A DNA stretch of 64,000 nt from Lepeophtheirus salmonis (taxonomy: Eukaryota; Arthropoda; Copepoda; Siphonostomatoida; Caligidae). Shown piece after piece: positions 1 to 12,704 of the stretch. Position 1 is the stretch's first letter. The number at the start of each line of letters is the position of its first letter. The position numbers and the translations under genes are program-made. The stretch lies in assembly GCF_016086655.4 (NCBI RefSeq), contig NC_052136.2, positions 42,028,492 to 42,092,491 on the forward strand, read 5' to 3'. Under the pieces are notes generated by a model. It saw only the letters and a list, made by a program, of their open reading frames with translations, searched no databases and had not been told where the DNA came from.

Positions 1-2400
1 CCTTTCAACATTATACCCTCCTCACTTAAATGTATAACTAAGTACAGTAGTAAAATATTTTGAAAGGTCATCAACAATAAGCAAAAACATAATCATGAAC
101 AAAACAAAATAAAAATTGGAAATAAATGACTTATTAATAAGACTCGCTGTTAGTAGGTTATAAGAACATCTTTTACTCCTATTCTGTTCGAAATCAAAGA
201 AACTAACTAAAGAGTGACACAGTTTTACTGTTTTTTAAATGTAATTTGCTTATATAAAAAAAGATACAAAAACATTCAATCATATCAGCTTGTGTTTGGA
301 AGATATCAAGACGTTGTTACCTCACAAATATATGAAATTAAGTCTCAAACTGGTGTACGATTTCCAGACCAAAACGAAACAAAAATATAAACACTTTCTG
401 TTTACCAAATTTAAAAAAAACCAATATTATATCTTTTAAATATTAAATGTGAATGTCTGTGTGTTCAAAAATCACAGCCAAACCAATCGATGGATTCTGC
501 TAAAATTTTTAATATAGGTTTTTAAGGATAAACAACTGTTTTGCTAACATTTTTGTGGATTTCAAGCCCATGTCGGTCTGTAGTATTATAAAAAGAGACA
601 TATTATGAGAGAAAAATGATACCAATCAGACAAGGAATCAACTCAAGCTAACTGGCCCGTTTCGCCACTTTGTTTCAATGCTTTAAATAATAAATGCTTT
701 CTTTAAATTTACGCTTGTGAAGATTTTGACAATTTTCACATATCTTTTATGTTTATACTTTTTTCACTAAGTAGCCTTTTTACAATAAACTATGTATATT
801 TTTATTCAAACGATTTTCATTACATAATGTATACATATTTTATGTAAATACCACTATTCATAACATTAAGGGCGGCATTTTAATATTTATTTATTTTTAT
901 TACAAAAAAATTATATTCAATGGGCTTTTATACATATAACTTGCAAAAATGTATGAATTATCATATATACCTGTCTAGGTATGTTAAAAGAGAGAAAATG
1001 AATAATCTCTTGATAGCTTTAATGAAGATTTTATGCAAATAGGGCAATTTTTTTATATTTTCTTAGATTTTACATAAAATATATGTATATTAGGATGGAT
1101 ATTTTTTTTCAACTTTTTCGAATTTTGATTAAATTTAGTGAAGAAAAGTCGTCCATTGTTGAGGAAATAATATTAGCAAAATATTTAATAATATGAATAA
1201 TAATAGTTTTTTAGTATCCTGCGTAGCCCATTTTCATGCCTAACACTTATTTATTAATTATACAAAAAAAAACAAAAAAAAAACAGCCATTGACAATGTA
1301 CAGAAGAGCACTAGGGCTCAAACAGCTTCAGTTGAGATTCCTTGTATTATGCCCCCATTTTCAGTTAGCGCATCTCAGTCAAAATTTGAAAACAAGGCAA
1401 TTTAATTATATATTTGAGAAATAAAACATTTTATCTGAGGAATGGTACGTGTATCGGGTTAGATTAAGTACACAGTAGTTAATAAAGGACAACCTATCAG
1501 ATGAATATTTAAAAAAAAAATTATGTTGGCATTTTAAAAACAATTTGACTTAGGTCTGAATAAGACATTCTGGTAATGACAAAAAAAAGTTTGTTATTTT
1601 GCAATAATCATTCTGATAATAACTCTACATATAAAAATTTGATGATCCTGGTATAGTGACCATTTATTGATTTTATTATTATTTTCATAGGAATGCTTAT
1701 CGAAAAGATTTTATGCAAATTATATAATAATGCTTTATGTTAATATTAATTATGTAAATAAAATCTTTTTCCGCTCTTCATCCTTTGATCGAGATGTGAC
1801 ATGGAGTTACCTAAAAATGACATAAAATGTCCAACTGTCCCTATCTAGTCAAACTGCAGCCAAGAAAATATACTTGGAAAGATCAGCAGGGGAAAACATC
1901 CATTTGAGTTTGAATGTAGTCACTTATTGTGGCAATACAATCAAAATTCGAAAAAAGTATTGGAGACAAACTCCCCTAAAATATACTATAATTTGAAAGG
2001 GTTACATATGGCCCTTATAAATTACCAAAGGGTATTTATTTGTTTGTTATTACATTAATATTCTTGTCAAATTCATCAAAAATAAAGAGTTTGCCAAGTT
2101 TTTATTAAAATAAATAGCTCGAAAGCATATGTTGCAATATGTATTTATATTTTTTTTTCTGTTTGTATACACAAGTAAAAATTTTTTTTGCAAAGTGTTG
2201 ATATTTTTTTTATATTTTTTGCGTAATATTATGTTTCTGGGCAACTTCATTGGTAGCAAAATTGATTTTTTTTGATGGGAAGTTTTTTTTATAAGTAGTT
2301 GTTGATATGTACATATGTGGTGCGTCAACACAAAGGCAATCTTGAAAAAATCAAGTGAATGACAAATTTACTAATATCATATACCTTTTTTGCCCAACAT
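1..2400. other. AT-rich intergenic DNA, no gene seen
   Basis: The longest open frames here (1236-1424 plus, 2050-2331 minus) are made mostly of Lys, Asn, Ile and Phe codons from poly-A and poly-T runs and show no domain. I see no RNA gene and no transposon ends. Around 1800-1930 there is a slightly more G/C-containing patch without a long frame. Confidence 0.6.
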
Positions 2401-2404
2401 TATA

Positions 2405-2950
2405 TAGATATTAGTAATAGGATGATAAATCGGAATTGGGAATAAGAGACTCGGGTCTTTTTTATGGAATCAGGATCGGTATTAGGAAATAATTTTTAAT
2501 TTACAATTCCCATTTTTATTTATTACCGGTGTTTATATATTTATGAAAAAAAATATTCCTCCCCAAAATTAAGGAACTTTTGCTTTTCACAAGAAAATTC
2601 ATTATATTAATGTCTTTTTTTTAAATTTAATGTTTGAATTTTTTTCAAAAAATTTAATATTTCAAATTTAATCAATCTAAACAAATTCCTAAAATATTTA
2701 ATTTATGGAATTTTTTTCCAATTAACTAATATTTGAATTTATTTTACAAATTTAATTTTTGAATTTTTTTTCCAAAAAATTTAATTTTTAGAGAATAGCC
2801 ATGGGTTTTTGAATTTTTTATTCGAAAAATTTAATTCTACGGAAAGGATTATATATCAAATTGTATTTTTGAAATTTTTTGTGGAGTCGGAGTCAGTGAC
2901 TCTCAAAAACCTGAAGTCAGAATCAGACATTTTATGTGCTGATTCTGCAG
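2405..2950 (+). repeat. A/T-ladder dispersed repeat (family B), copy 1
   Basis: A block in which short runs of T and A alternate with a recurring core reading roughly TTGAATTTTTTTC followed by AAAAAATTTAAT, several times between 2580 and 2880. It is preceded by the recognisable segment around 2560 (CCTCCCCAAAATTAAGGAA, then a 'TTTTGCTTTT' stretch). Similar layouts occur at 15.4-15.8, 47.9-48.2 and 54.5-55.0 kb, the last in opposite orientation. The repeated half-palindromic A/T core could form many small hairpins. I associate this repeat from memory with salmon louse sequences. Element class and true ends are unknown. Confidence 0.55.
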
Positions 2951-3500
2951 CCTTGGCACAGGTACTATATTATGAATTATAATCCCAGTAAATATATCTT
3001 ACGCTCCTCAAGTAAGTATCCCTTTGGATAACCATAATTTTAAAATATAAAATATTGTAAAAAGTTAAACTTTTACCAATGCTATTTTTTGAGAAAATAT
3101 TCTAAGCTTTGTTTTCTATTGACATGCCTCTTATGTATGTTGATGAATACATATTTATTTATTTCACAAATAAGAAAAAAAACAACCTTTTTTTGGATAT
3201 TATTTTTCCAACTTTTTCCTTTGAAGTACTCTCAGTACACTTTTTTTCGCTTTCCCTCCTGTGTAATTGAAATTATATACATACAGATGTAAAATAGATT
3301 GAAAAGTAAAAATATATCTTTCAATTTAAAGTTTTTATTTTCTTGTCAACCCCAAAAAAGAAAAGTGAATAATTTTATATGTATGGAAGTTATACCATCA
3401 ACTCATATATGTCATTATTTGTGCACATCTTGAATGTTTGTAAATCATAAGCATTTTTTAAATGAAAAAAAAAAAGAAGCCAACAATAAGCATGTTTTAA

Positions 3501-3775
3501 AGAAGAGCAGCTTTGCTGTAACGCCGTTTAATGAAAATAACAGCTAGCAGCTCTGATATGAAGGAAATAAAAACAAGCCCACTCCATATCAAGGAAGGAA
3601 ATATACAGGAATTACTCCCTGTTCGATCTTCAATTCTAATTTGATTCCAAATGTGTTTTTCTCTCTCTTTTCATGACGAACATACATACTTAAAACTTGA
3701 ATGTTCTCTCCTCAAGAAGGAAAGAATAAGGATAATAGATAACTATTTCTTCAACTAACTAAAACAAATCCTGCA
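3501..3775 (+). repeat. Dispersed repeat family A, copy
   Basis: Recognised by the ordered landmarks shared by all family A copies: an AGCAGCTT-type start, a second 'CAGC..AGCAGCT' block about 60 bases on, GGAAATAAA, 'AATTACTCC', and a 3' part near 'CTCTCCTCAAGAA' followed by an A/T-rich ATAATA tract. The family has no long open frame, no obvious poly-A tail and no pol III boxes that I can find, so I leave its class open. Confidence 0.6.
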
Positions 3776-3884
3776 TTCATTTTGGGGTTTTATTTTTGCA
3801 ACTCAACTAATTGTACATGATATGAGTAAAATTGGTCCAACAAATCATTTGATCATAAATGCTTTAAATTAACATTTATCAGTT

Positions 3885-4005
3885 TCCTAACTTCAACTTC
3901 TCATGTTACTCTCCGTCTTCCATAAGCACACACAAACTAGTTATTAATTTATAATAAGATGCTTTCTGTACAAGGATGAAATAATAATGATCACGACTTT
4001 TTAAA
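3885..4005 (+). repeat. Family A repeat, 3' half
   Basis: Contains the family's 3' landmarks: 'TTACTCTCCGTC' near 3905, then 'AAGCACACACAAAC' and later 'AAGGATGAAATAATAATG'. The 5' half is absent. It lies only about 110 bases after the previous copy, so the two may be parts of one broken insertion or two independent ones. Confidence 0.5.
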
Positions 4006-4374
4006 ATATAAATAAAACACTAAAATGCCAACAACATCAAAAATCGCCAGCTAAAAAATGTTTGGAATTTACAATTTTATACATGGGTATACCTTGTTTC
4101 AATTCAGATGGTACAATTATAAAGTACCAATCTCTCTTAAATTTGTGTATATATAAATAGTAACACGATTGCACGAGGCAGCAGAAAATATTTAAAATTC
4201 CTTATTTGATTCTAGTAGTTTTTGGCAAATTACATACATATTTGTCATTTTTTTTCCGAATCATATCTGGTTTTTGAGGGTATTGTTTTGAATTTTGTAC
4301 ACTTTTTATAAACTTTAACTCTTATAACCAAATACTATTTCGCAAGTGAAACCTGAATGATTCATTGCTCAAAT

Positions 4375-4570
4375 AAACTTATTTCCACTTGGAGTCCAAC
4401 CAAGAATTACACACATAAATCTCCAACAAATCCTTAGTTTCATTTTTTGTAATTCATTCATGAGCACAAACCTACTAGTTATTTCTTTATACTTAGATGT
4501 TCCTTCCCCAAGAATAAAATATAAATGATAACAACTTTGAAAAAACTCACTTTTTAGGCTGCCATTCAGA
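4375..4570 (+). repeat. Family A repeat, 3' part
   Basis: Starts near 'GGAGTCCAACCAAGAATTA' and carries the 'CATGAGCACAAAC' block, then 'CCCCAAGAATAAAATATAAATG' in diverged form and a 'GGCTGCCA' end. The minus-strand frame at 4369-4614 is a shadow of this repeat. Confidence 0.5.
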
Positions 4571-4624
4571 GTTAAATTATTACATATAAAATATAAGCGC
4601 ATTAAATTTTGCAATGTATAAATT

Positions 4625-7600
4625 AACTTTAAGGAGGATACTAATTTTTTGCTACCTCAAAAGTTGGGGTAAACTTATACAAAGGCTTAAACTTCTTAAA
4701 AAAAGTCACATCGAAAATTCTCGAAAGCAGACTTGATATGAAAAAAATGTTTATACATTCGTAATAAACGAGTCAATTACTTTCACAACTATAAGTGAAA
4801 TTCCTAAAAGGCTTCTAAAAAGTTCAAGTTGTTTAACTAATTTTAGTTTCTTAATATTCGTTCAAGAAAAGATGTTGTTTTAACATTTCTAGTATATACA
4901 TAAATCAAAAAGTTCTACATATTTTTGATCTACAAAGTTATTCTACCTTAAAAAAGACCTTTGTGACTGCAACAAAAGTATTTTTAATATAGCAAAAAAT
5001 TGCCACAATCTATAATTTTTTCTATGAATTCCTTTTATTCGCATATTCCGTCTTTAAAAAAAAAAACTTTTTATAAGCATAATATCTAATTTTTTTACTC
5101 ATTTAGACCCGTGTTATTATTCATATATATAAATTTTGTAATATGAGCGCCTATTTACATGTACTTCAAATCAAATCTTTTTAATTATTTTTATAGTTGT
5201 TAAAGTGAATAATTACAAATTCATTAAGTTTTTAGTGAAAAGTAATAGTTTTTTTGACCCAAGTAAAACTACATTAGAATTACAAAGAATAAAAGATAAA
5301 AAAACCACATTCCTATAAAAATATTTTTATACATCTATCAATAAGATGGACATAATTATCAGTGAATGACGTTCTTGTAGATTTGAATTCGTATGAGATG
5401 CACTGAACTTTTGTCGAAACATAAATTAATTTCTTTTTGATTAGGGCCAATATAAAACTATGTAAACCTTCAGAATTTTTATTAAAATTTTAAAATTCAA
5501 ATTAAAAACACCCTTTGACTGATTTCAAACTTTAAAATATGAGAAATGTCTAGACGTTTGTCCGGATGCCTTACAAAAATTAAAATTTTATCTTCCCCAG
5601 TCTTCATATACACATTATCTAGAGACAAAGTCTTAGTAACTATTCATATTTCATCAAAAATTGAGAATAATCGAATAAACGGTTCTCCAAACCTTTTGCT
5701 ATATCTTGAACCGAAGCATTTAATGAGGTATGTATTGGTTTTCTATATTTCTTGCTTGAATTTGAAATAAAGATAGCTTAAAAAAACTAGTAGTTAGACA
5801 AATAACTTTTGTTTCGTGTTGGTATTAGAGAAGGGAAAAGGGTTCAAATCCCAATGAGTATAAATATCAAACCTTAGATAATGTAAAACAAAAAACCATT
5901 AAGCATTTAAAACTTTAAGAGACGACATATTTGCGACATAAATCTCTTACTTAACTACGATATATATATATTTTTTTTTTTCAAAATAAGGAGGAACAAA
6001 TTAAAAAAAACACATATATTTTGCAGATTATCAACATATTTAACCTATTTTAAAATGATACTTTGTACGATTTCGAACTTTTTACTTCTCTAACTAGGAT
6101 ATTCATAACTAAATGTCAAGCTTTTTTCTTGAAAGATAAAATTAAACTAGAATTGCCAATTCTATGAATCTAATTGCAAATAAATTTTTTAGTAGTTAAC
6201 AACATCTAAAACAGCACACGCACAAACAGTTCATTTTTTCTAGTATTTGAACTATAAGGGTCTTTACAAAAAAACTACCTAAATAGATGGGGTTTTAAAT
6301 CATACATATTTTTTAGTGTGTAAGCTTTGTTGTAGTTGGCAACTTGTACTGTGTTTTTTAGTATCTAAAGCCGTTATCATTACTTCTTTCGCCTCATGCC
6401 TTTTTTTGGTTTCTCTTTTATATAGCACAACACTTGCATTTTTTTCATATTTCCGCTCTATTAATGATTACCCTCAGATTAAGCTATATCATTCTTTTCA
6501 AAAAGTTGTGCTAAATAATATTTTATTTTGGTAGCTCAAAAATCTATATACAAAAAACTTTGAAAGAAATCATAAACTGTGCCCTTGTATTGTTTGAATT
6601 TTTGTGCTGACTGTTTAGTTCCTTTAATAAAAGTTGTGTTGCCCAACTAAAATATTATCTTGTTTAGTAGTGTATATTTCAAGTATTAAATGAAAAGTTC
6701 AACACGTCAGTTAGTGAGACTGACAAAGCTGACATTTCGAATGAAAGGTTAAAAGATATATAATGCAGATTAGGATATGAAAGTTAGATAAAAAAAATTG
6801 CTTTAAAGGAAAATATACCAATCATTTTTCTATCTTTCAAAAGTTTGTACATAAATTTACTTAATGGATTGTAAGTGAGTTTATTTAATGATTAAGATTA
6901 CTTTTATAACAAACATTACGGCTCAAATCTACAACCCTAACCCAGACTAAATTATCAGCAATGTAGAAAAAGTTTTAGTATTCATAGCTTTTTGAAAAAA
7001 GAAACAAAAATAAAGAGACTCTTTCTTTACGATATGAAATATTTGGTATGGCTTTCCAAACTTAGAAGACACATATTATTTAATATAGGAAAGTAAATAC
7101 AATTAAGCTCTAAAAAAAGATTAAAAATAAACGGTTCGAGTATATGAAGAAAGACTTAAATGCAAATTAAATTAAAACTGATGAAAAATTAATATTAATT
7201 TTTCATTAGAAGAAATATAAATATTTGCCATCATGAAGGTGTTTCTTGAGGCTCTTTCATAACCAAAAAAAAGTTATAGTCAGACATTTATCAAAGGTGA
7301 GATATAATCACTGTTCTAAATTATGAATACAATTTGTCAATCTGACCGAATTTGCTTTACCTTATCACGTGACATGTTTTTTTCCAATTTATCAATTTGC
7401 ATGCATTTGCTATAACTTGCGTTTATTCATAAATAAACTGAAATACAGAGCGCATGTGTCCTTGGAATGTTTTTCATTTTACTGACGTGTATGTATTATT
7501 TTAACAAAAACTACAACATGCAGGGTAATAATTTAATTCTAATATATAATAGTTAATGAACTATTTTTCTACATATTCTTCAAACATGTTTTGCACGACT

Positions 7601-8650
7601 CTTGATATTTTGACATATCTATAAAACAATATAAAATTATCATTTTTTTTTCAATATGAAGCCCTTTGGGCACGGTTTCACCAGGGCAAGTTTTAGTGTG
7701 AGTGGGTATGGGACAAAAATAAATATACAGGCCATTTAAAAAAAAAAATAGGAAAAAAAATAATTTCATTTCTATTTATAGAACCTTTTTTTTTTTTTTT
7801 CATAAAGTTACTATTTTTTATTACAATGCTCCGTTTGAATAAATTAAGTGAATATATTTTTGAATGAGGGGTTTCTTAGAATTTCTTATTTTTTTTTTAC
7901 AAAAGATCAATTCTTTTTTATTTAAATTTCCTCTCAGTGTACAGAGTAGGAACCCAAAACTAGCATGATTGTTGCTGCCGAATTTTTGGTTCTTCTTGGC
8001 TGTATGCGGTTGTAATTGGCTTTTTGATGTTAAATTACGGCCTCTTCAAACAGGTGATTTTTATGGAATCAATAAAAATAAACTCAAAACTAATCAGTGA
8101 TCTGTTCTCTTTCACAAACACTAAAGTGGGGCCCAATTAAGAGCTGAGCCTGAGGCACATGCCTACAATGTCCTTCCCTTGATTTGAATGACCTCGAAAT
8201 GAAGAACATACACTAATAATATAGCTTAGCTCAAGTTTTTTTCTTTTTCTTTCCTTGAGACAACTCAAATTTTATTATGATTAGCCTATACCCTGTATAT
8301 GTGGCCATATACTGTAATTTAGGAAGTTGGAGTTAGGCAAGGATGAAGGGTAAAAGTGCTTTGGCAGAACTCTCCCCCCCTGACAAAAAGGAACATTTTT
8401 AGTGCAAAAATTTACTTTAGACTTAAAAGTACGAGTATGAGACAAATCCTTTTCTCCCATAAGACGTGGTTTTATTCAATTCAATATTTCATATATACAG
8501 GAGGGATATGTTTAATTTTTTGCAAATTTTTATAATTTGGTATAAACGCACAGAGTGTTAATATATGATTGTGAATGGCCTTTAACTTTTAGAAAATCTG
8601 TCAAGGTATTTAAAATGTATTTTTTTTTGTTAATGAAGAATAATGACAAC
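4625..8650. other. Intergenic DNA, no gene seen
   Basis: Four kilobases of AT-rich sequence. Frames at 5546-5770, 6316-6534 (plus) and 7569-7769 (minus) are short, low in G/C and lack any family signature. Around 7950-8200 there is a patch with more G/C and little coding potential. No transposon ends were recognised. Confidence 0.5.
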
Positions 8651-8695
8651 TAAATAATTGTTATTCACGCAACTTTTGGATTGTTAGTAATAATA

Positions 8696-9576
8696 CCAGG
8701 TGGCCCATTGAAATCTGAAAACATACTAATTCAAAAATTAAGGAAGGTTGAGTGATTGAAATTAATTCATATTCCAACATATTAAAGCATTTACAATTTC
8801 CTAATAAACAAAAAAAAATGAATTCATAGTCCAATATTTTAAAGCATATACAATTAATTAATAAACAATACAAAGTCGAGAAAATAACACTTGAACATGA
8901 TCCACAAATTTCCATTTGCTCATCCCTTGGCGCTGGGGTCTCCAGAACACCTGTCTACGCCATCAACAAGTCCGAAACGTTGGAGAGGAAGAAAGTATCT
9001 GTTAAAGAGACTAAATTGGATCCATATGAGTTTGAGAAAACCACCAAGGCCAATCCCATCAAGTTCTTGATTGACATTCAAAATAACTTGAGTTTTCAGA
9101 CCAAACTGTCCAGAGAACAATAAACAAAAGGTTGTAAAGAGCCCTGAGGATGTAGAGGGTACTTTTGACACCAGAAATGAAAGAAACCCGTCTTTTCCGT
9201 TACAAATCTCTTTTGAATGAGTCTTTCGAGTTCTTTCGAACACTTTATTGGCACTTTTGGATCCCCTACGTCCCTGAAGCCAACCCCTTTTGGGTGCATG
9301 CCGAGGGAAAGTATTGCAGTATGCGTCATCCAAACACCAATATCCTCACAGCTACTGTCAGCCAGTACTGGGATAACATCACAGAGCACTAAATCCACAG
9401 CGGGTGCCATGCATTCTGCTGCTTGAAAACCATCATTGCCACTAAGGGCGGCGACATTAATAACTAAGAGAGCTCAGACACACATTTATTTATAGTATTA
9501 ATTTTGTGTCCTTTTATTGCTAATTAATAAATTATATTTTGTTAAAGTTTAAGATTCAAAGTGTTCAGATTTTAAT
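8696..9576 (+). mobile_element. Mariner-type transposon M1, internally deleted copy
   Basis: The left end carries CCAGGTGGCCCATTGAAATC just after a TA at 8694-8695. Near 9561-9576 the sequence GTGTTCAGATTTTAAT is the inverted counterpart of the inner part of that end (ATTGAAATCTGAAAAC); the outermost bases of the right end are not recognisable. Between the ends lie two joined pieces of a transposase. The N-terminal part, from about 8960, reads TVYAINKSETLERKK in one frame. The frame 9165-9392 has MKETRLFRYKSLLNE joined directly to a C-terminal part containing VHAEGKYCSMRHPNTNIL. The whole catalytic core (first two Asp positions) is missing, and the 'NPLDYAFW' region with the third Asp has lost its LDYA. 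The final 'IIAA-GGxIN' C-terminus can be followed to about 9460. A 57-bp direct duplication lies in its 5' part. This is a dead, non-autonomous derivative. Confidence 0.75.
8763..8876 (+). repeat. Two-unit 57-bp tandem repeat inside M1
   Basis: Two consecutive units both begin AATTCATA and contain TTAAAGCAT, then TACAATT, then TAATAAACAA. The first starts at 8763 and the second near 8820. They are about 80% identical by eye. They lie between the left end of M1 and the transposase remnant. Confidence 0.6.
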
Positions 9577-9579
9577 TAA

Positions 9580-10680
9580 AAATCTATTAGAAGAGATAAT
9601 CTTTGGTAAGCTCTAATTATACTATTGTGTGGTGTGTCACTAATTAATAATTGAGTTTTGGATTATATAAGATGTTAATAGATCTATAAAAAAGTAATAA
9701 GAAAGAAAGGAAGACCATCATTGAATTTATAATAAAAATAATAAATAATAACTAATAAAAATCATTTAAAAAAGTATGACATAATTAAATGTACACCCTG
9801 TTTAATATTCTTAGAAAAACTCTTTATCAATGTATTTGTATTTAAATAAAGGTCTATAAAAATGTAAAGGTCAACTTAATTAATGTTTCCTTATGTATAG
9901 ATGTCTTTTGTTCATTTCAGCAAGGATACATCTCTTGTAGCCTTTGGGGAATAAAATATCAAATTACTTTTGAAATCAATATGAAATGATTCTTTCACAA
10001 AATTAATATATATTTTTACTAACATATATTTTGTGTGAGAGCATTTTTTGTTCCTTTGATATGGTTTTTTTATGAACGACTATTATGAATATATTGTCTT
10101 TCTTATCAAGTCTTTTGATAGCAAAAAAAAAAAAAAAACGTCTGCCAACTTTTGTATGTAAAATACTTTTCCCCAAAAAAGGCAACCATTTCTATTTCAT
10201 GTGTTTTTTCTCTAAAAACACAGCTTGATCATTCAAGATCTATTTTATAGATTTCTTATAAAAAAGCATGCCTGATCTACTTACATATTTCTGTCACAAT
10301 AAAATATTTTACGACTCATAAAGTATTTAGGATTCTAAATATTTGGCAGGCCCGAATCTATCACACTTTTTTTCTTATTCAAATTCATTGTGGTTCTATA
10401 AGACCTACTAATGCTTTGTAATAGAACGACCATCGTTTAAATTGAAATACAAAACCCTGCATACTAAGGCTTAGCAAAATTTCAACAAAACAAGTAGGTA
10501 TTTGAATAAACTCTTTTCAGGTTTTGTATCTAAAATGAAATGAACTGTCCTATTTTTGTTTTAATACAATTGATAACTCAAGAAAAAAAGTGCATCTATT
10601 TTTAAGCGTGGAAGGATAAAATTGTAAAATCTAGTTGTAGATTGAAGGATGAATCATATCAACTATTACTGCTAAGTGTG
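9580..10680. other. Intergenic DNA, no gene seen
   Basis: AT-rich, no recognisable element. The minus frame at 10003-10185 is Lys/Phe-rich and includes a poly-A-derived stretch; I do not consider it a gene. Confidence 0.5.
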
Positions 10681-10684
10681 ATAA

Positions 10685-11085
10685 CTAGTGATGAAAATTG
10701 TGTGTATTTTGGGCAAGTAAAAATATAGAAATAAAAAATCAATATGGGAACCCTGACAACTTCCAAAAGTTCTTGCATGAGAGCAGCTTAGCTGCCATGA
10801 CTTTTTATTAGATCACCTACAAGCATCTGTGACAAGGAAGAGAAGGAAATAGGCAATAATTACTCCGACGTCAATCCTTAATTCTTCTCTGAGTCCAACA
10901 AACAAGGATTACAATTATAATTCTGCAACAAATCCTCCGTCTTTTATGAGCACATACACACGTTTTGTATATAATTTTATGTTGTAGAATAAGAAATTCA
11001 CTCTCATGAATTGAATAATTATTATAATGTCATAGGAAAAGAAAAGTAACTCTTCTGTTTGCCAACTAAAACAAAAACAAAACGG
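10685..11085 (+). repeat. Dispersed repeat family A, nearly complete copy
   Basis: The most complete copy. It begins near 'CTAGTGATGAAAATTGTGTG', continues with 'AATATGGGAACCCTGACAA', the GAGCAGCTTAGCTGCCATGA block at 10782, 'TTATTAGATCACC', 'GGAAATAGGCAATAATTACT', 'TCTGAGTCCAACAAACAAGG', 'ATGAGCACATACACAC' and ends about 'TTGCCAACTAAAAC'. Length is about 400 bp. It has no long open frame. The minus frame 10915-11106 is a shadow. Confidence 0.65.
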
Positions 11086-11508
11086 GCGACCTAAAAATGG
11101 CATCAATTGACATTACTGGGACTAACACATTTATCATAAACAGGCGGCATTTGCCTTGCTCTCCCACGTAATTTGTAGGAGAATGGCCCCGTCTTCTTTT
11201 ACTTTCAGCCCATTCAGATATTGGTAATAATTTTAGGTAGGCCATTGGGGAGGGGTATTTAATATTTCAATAACCTGATTTAAAATAGGACATAGGACCG
11301 GGACGTGGGGCTAGTTACTGTTATAACATAACTTTTATTTAGATCCATAAAATGTAGTCAGGTCTTCCAAGGAACCAAAAGGGCTAAAGCCTGTCTTATC
11401 TTAATGTTTCTTCTCCATAGCAATATTTTGCCAACATATTGAGAAAGAAAGCTGCTCTTTGAAACAGCAAAACAGTTGCAACACTTTTTGTTTTCGCATA
11501 ACTGCTTG

Positions 11509-11905
11509 AAAGTAGTGTTGAATCGGTCCAAAAAGACTGCAGCTCCATCAGGCCGCTCCTAATAAAATTTGGCAGTCCTAGGACCTAGTCCGTATTAGTC
11601 TTCTATCGTAAAGACAACAGTTAAAATCAAATAGTTATGTCTAATGTTATTATAACATTGACTAAGTTATTCCATCTGTTCAGTATAACCTTTTTCAAAA
11701 AAACAATATATCTGAAGTTTACATTAGAAAGTGTGTGGCTAGAACGTATAGTCATTATTCAATATTTTCTTTATTTTATTTTCTTCAGTCCTAGCTATGA
11801 GTGAAAAAAATAAAAACAATAGCTAGGACTTCAGGAATAAAGGACGACTAATCGCTTTTTTAGGACCATAGAATAGTAAAAAAAGATTGGAACAATAAAA
11901 AAAAA
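11509..11905 (+). repeat. Dispersed repeat family C, copy 1 (possible TIR element)
   Basis: Starts with GTGTTGAATCGGTCCAAAAA. The inverse of this end (GTCTTTGGACCAATGCAACA in diverged form) closes the second copy at 34.99 kb, which suggests terminal inverted repeats of a DNA element. The internal part shares with the 34.6 kb copy the segments 'CCTAGGAC', 'TAGTTA..TATGTTAT', 'GAAGTTTA..TAG.AAGT.TGTGGCTAGAAC' and 'TTTTCTTC'. No protein-coding remnant was seen. A second scrap of the end motif is at 18484-18515. Confidence 0.5.
11787..11830. repeat. 12-bp perfect inverted repeat within family C
   Basis: AGTCCTAGCTAT at 11787-11798 is the exact reverse complement of ATAGCTAGGACT at 11819-11830, separated by 20 A-rich bases. 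The 34.6 kb copy has a much weaker version, so the hairpin is not clearly conserved. Confidence 0.7.
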
Positions 11906-12115
11906 TCTGATGAGGAAATTACGGCAAAGATTGATCCAGCAGTACTTGGAATTACTTTGACAAAGAAACTATATTATTTCTGTTATGTTTTGAAGCTATT
12001 TTAGAAATTATAGCCGATATCATTTCTCAGTTGACAGCACAGCCGAGAGAAAATACTTTTTACAGTATGGAATGCTTTAGCAATGCAGTTTTTCCAACAA
12101 TTCTGTTCTGGTAAT

Positions 12116-12245
12116 ATGGACTTCAAAAATGTCGATAAAATAATGGAAATCATCGAGTTGAATGGACATGTGAGCACTTATACAAAATACCCAGGAACTA
12201 CAAATTAGTCAGAAAACCGTTTGGAACCATTTAAATCGAATAATC
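12116..12245 (+). pseudogene. Mariner transposase N-terminal fragment (M2)
   Basis: One frame from the ATG at 12116 reads MDFKNVDKIMEIIELNGHVS and stops at a TAG near 12208. A neighbouring frame then gives LQISQKTVWNHLNRI. Together this is the first helix-turn-helix unit typical of SETMAR/irritans-type mariner transposases, with one frameshift. Nothing catalytic follows. It is a dead scrap. Confidence 0.65.
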
Positions 12246-12339
12246 CTAATAATATTAATTTTAGTATAAAAATGAAGCGAAAAAACACTGAGAACAATTA
12301 ACTTCACCTATTATATTTCCCCAACAATTTAAAAAAATG

Positions 12340-12600
12340 TTTGGGGGGAGCAGCTTAACCTTTTATTAATTAGATTAATTGCAATTAGCTATGTAATGAA
12401 GAAAATAAACACAAATCCCACTTTATAAGAAGCAAGGTCATAGTCAGGAATGACTATGTTTTCGATCCTCAAGTGTACTCTGATTATAACTGGGACTCAC
12501 ACTTATAACTTCCCAACAAATACTCAACATTACTCTCCGTTACTCAGGAGCACACACTTAGATAGGTTTTTGAAAAAAACAAAACACACACACCATGAAA
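12340..12600 (+). repeat. Dispersed repeat family A, copy
   Basis: Landmarks in order: 'GGGAGCAGCTTAACC', 'TTAATTAGATTAATTGCAATTAGCT', 'GAAAATAAACACAAATCCCA', 'CAGGAATGACT', 'GATCCTCAAGTGTACTCTGA', 'CAACAAATACTC' and 'CAGGAGCACACACTTAG'. About 60-70% identical to the 10.7 kb copy by eye. Confidence 0.6.
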
Positions 12601-12659
12601 GTTACCAAAAACAATAACACTTGTACGCAAAAAATGCTTAGTACTAAATGTTCACATAT

Positions 12660-12702
12660 TTGTCCATATGACCAATTAACGGAACATTAAAAAAATAATA
12701 TT
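12660..12702 (+). repeat. SINE tail fragment
   Basis: Contains 'CCATATGACCAATTAACGGA' and 'ACATTAAAAAAATAATA', the diverged 3' tail shared by the tRNA-derived SINE copies at 26.8, 27.25 and 59.5 kb. The tRNA-like head is absent. Confidence 0.4.
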
Positions 12703-12704
12703 GT

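Noticed and set aside
2050..2331. 93-codon minus frame
   Set aside because: Derived from runs of T on the plus strand, Lys/Asn/Ile-rich; no protein-like features.
8920..9410. Minus-strand frames of 137 and 104 codons over M1
   Set aside because: The plus strand of the same bases encodes recognisable mariner transposase pieces; the minus frames are shadows.
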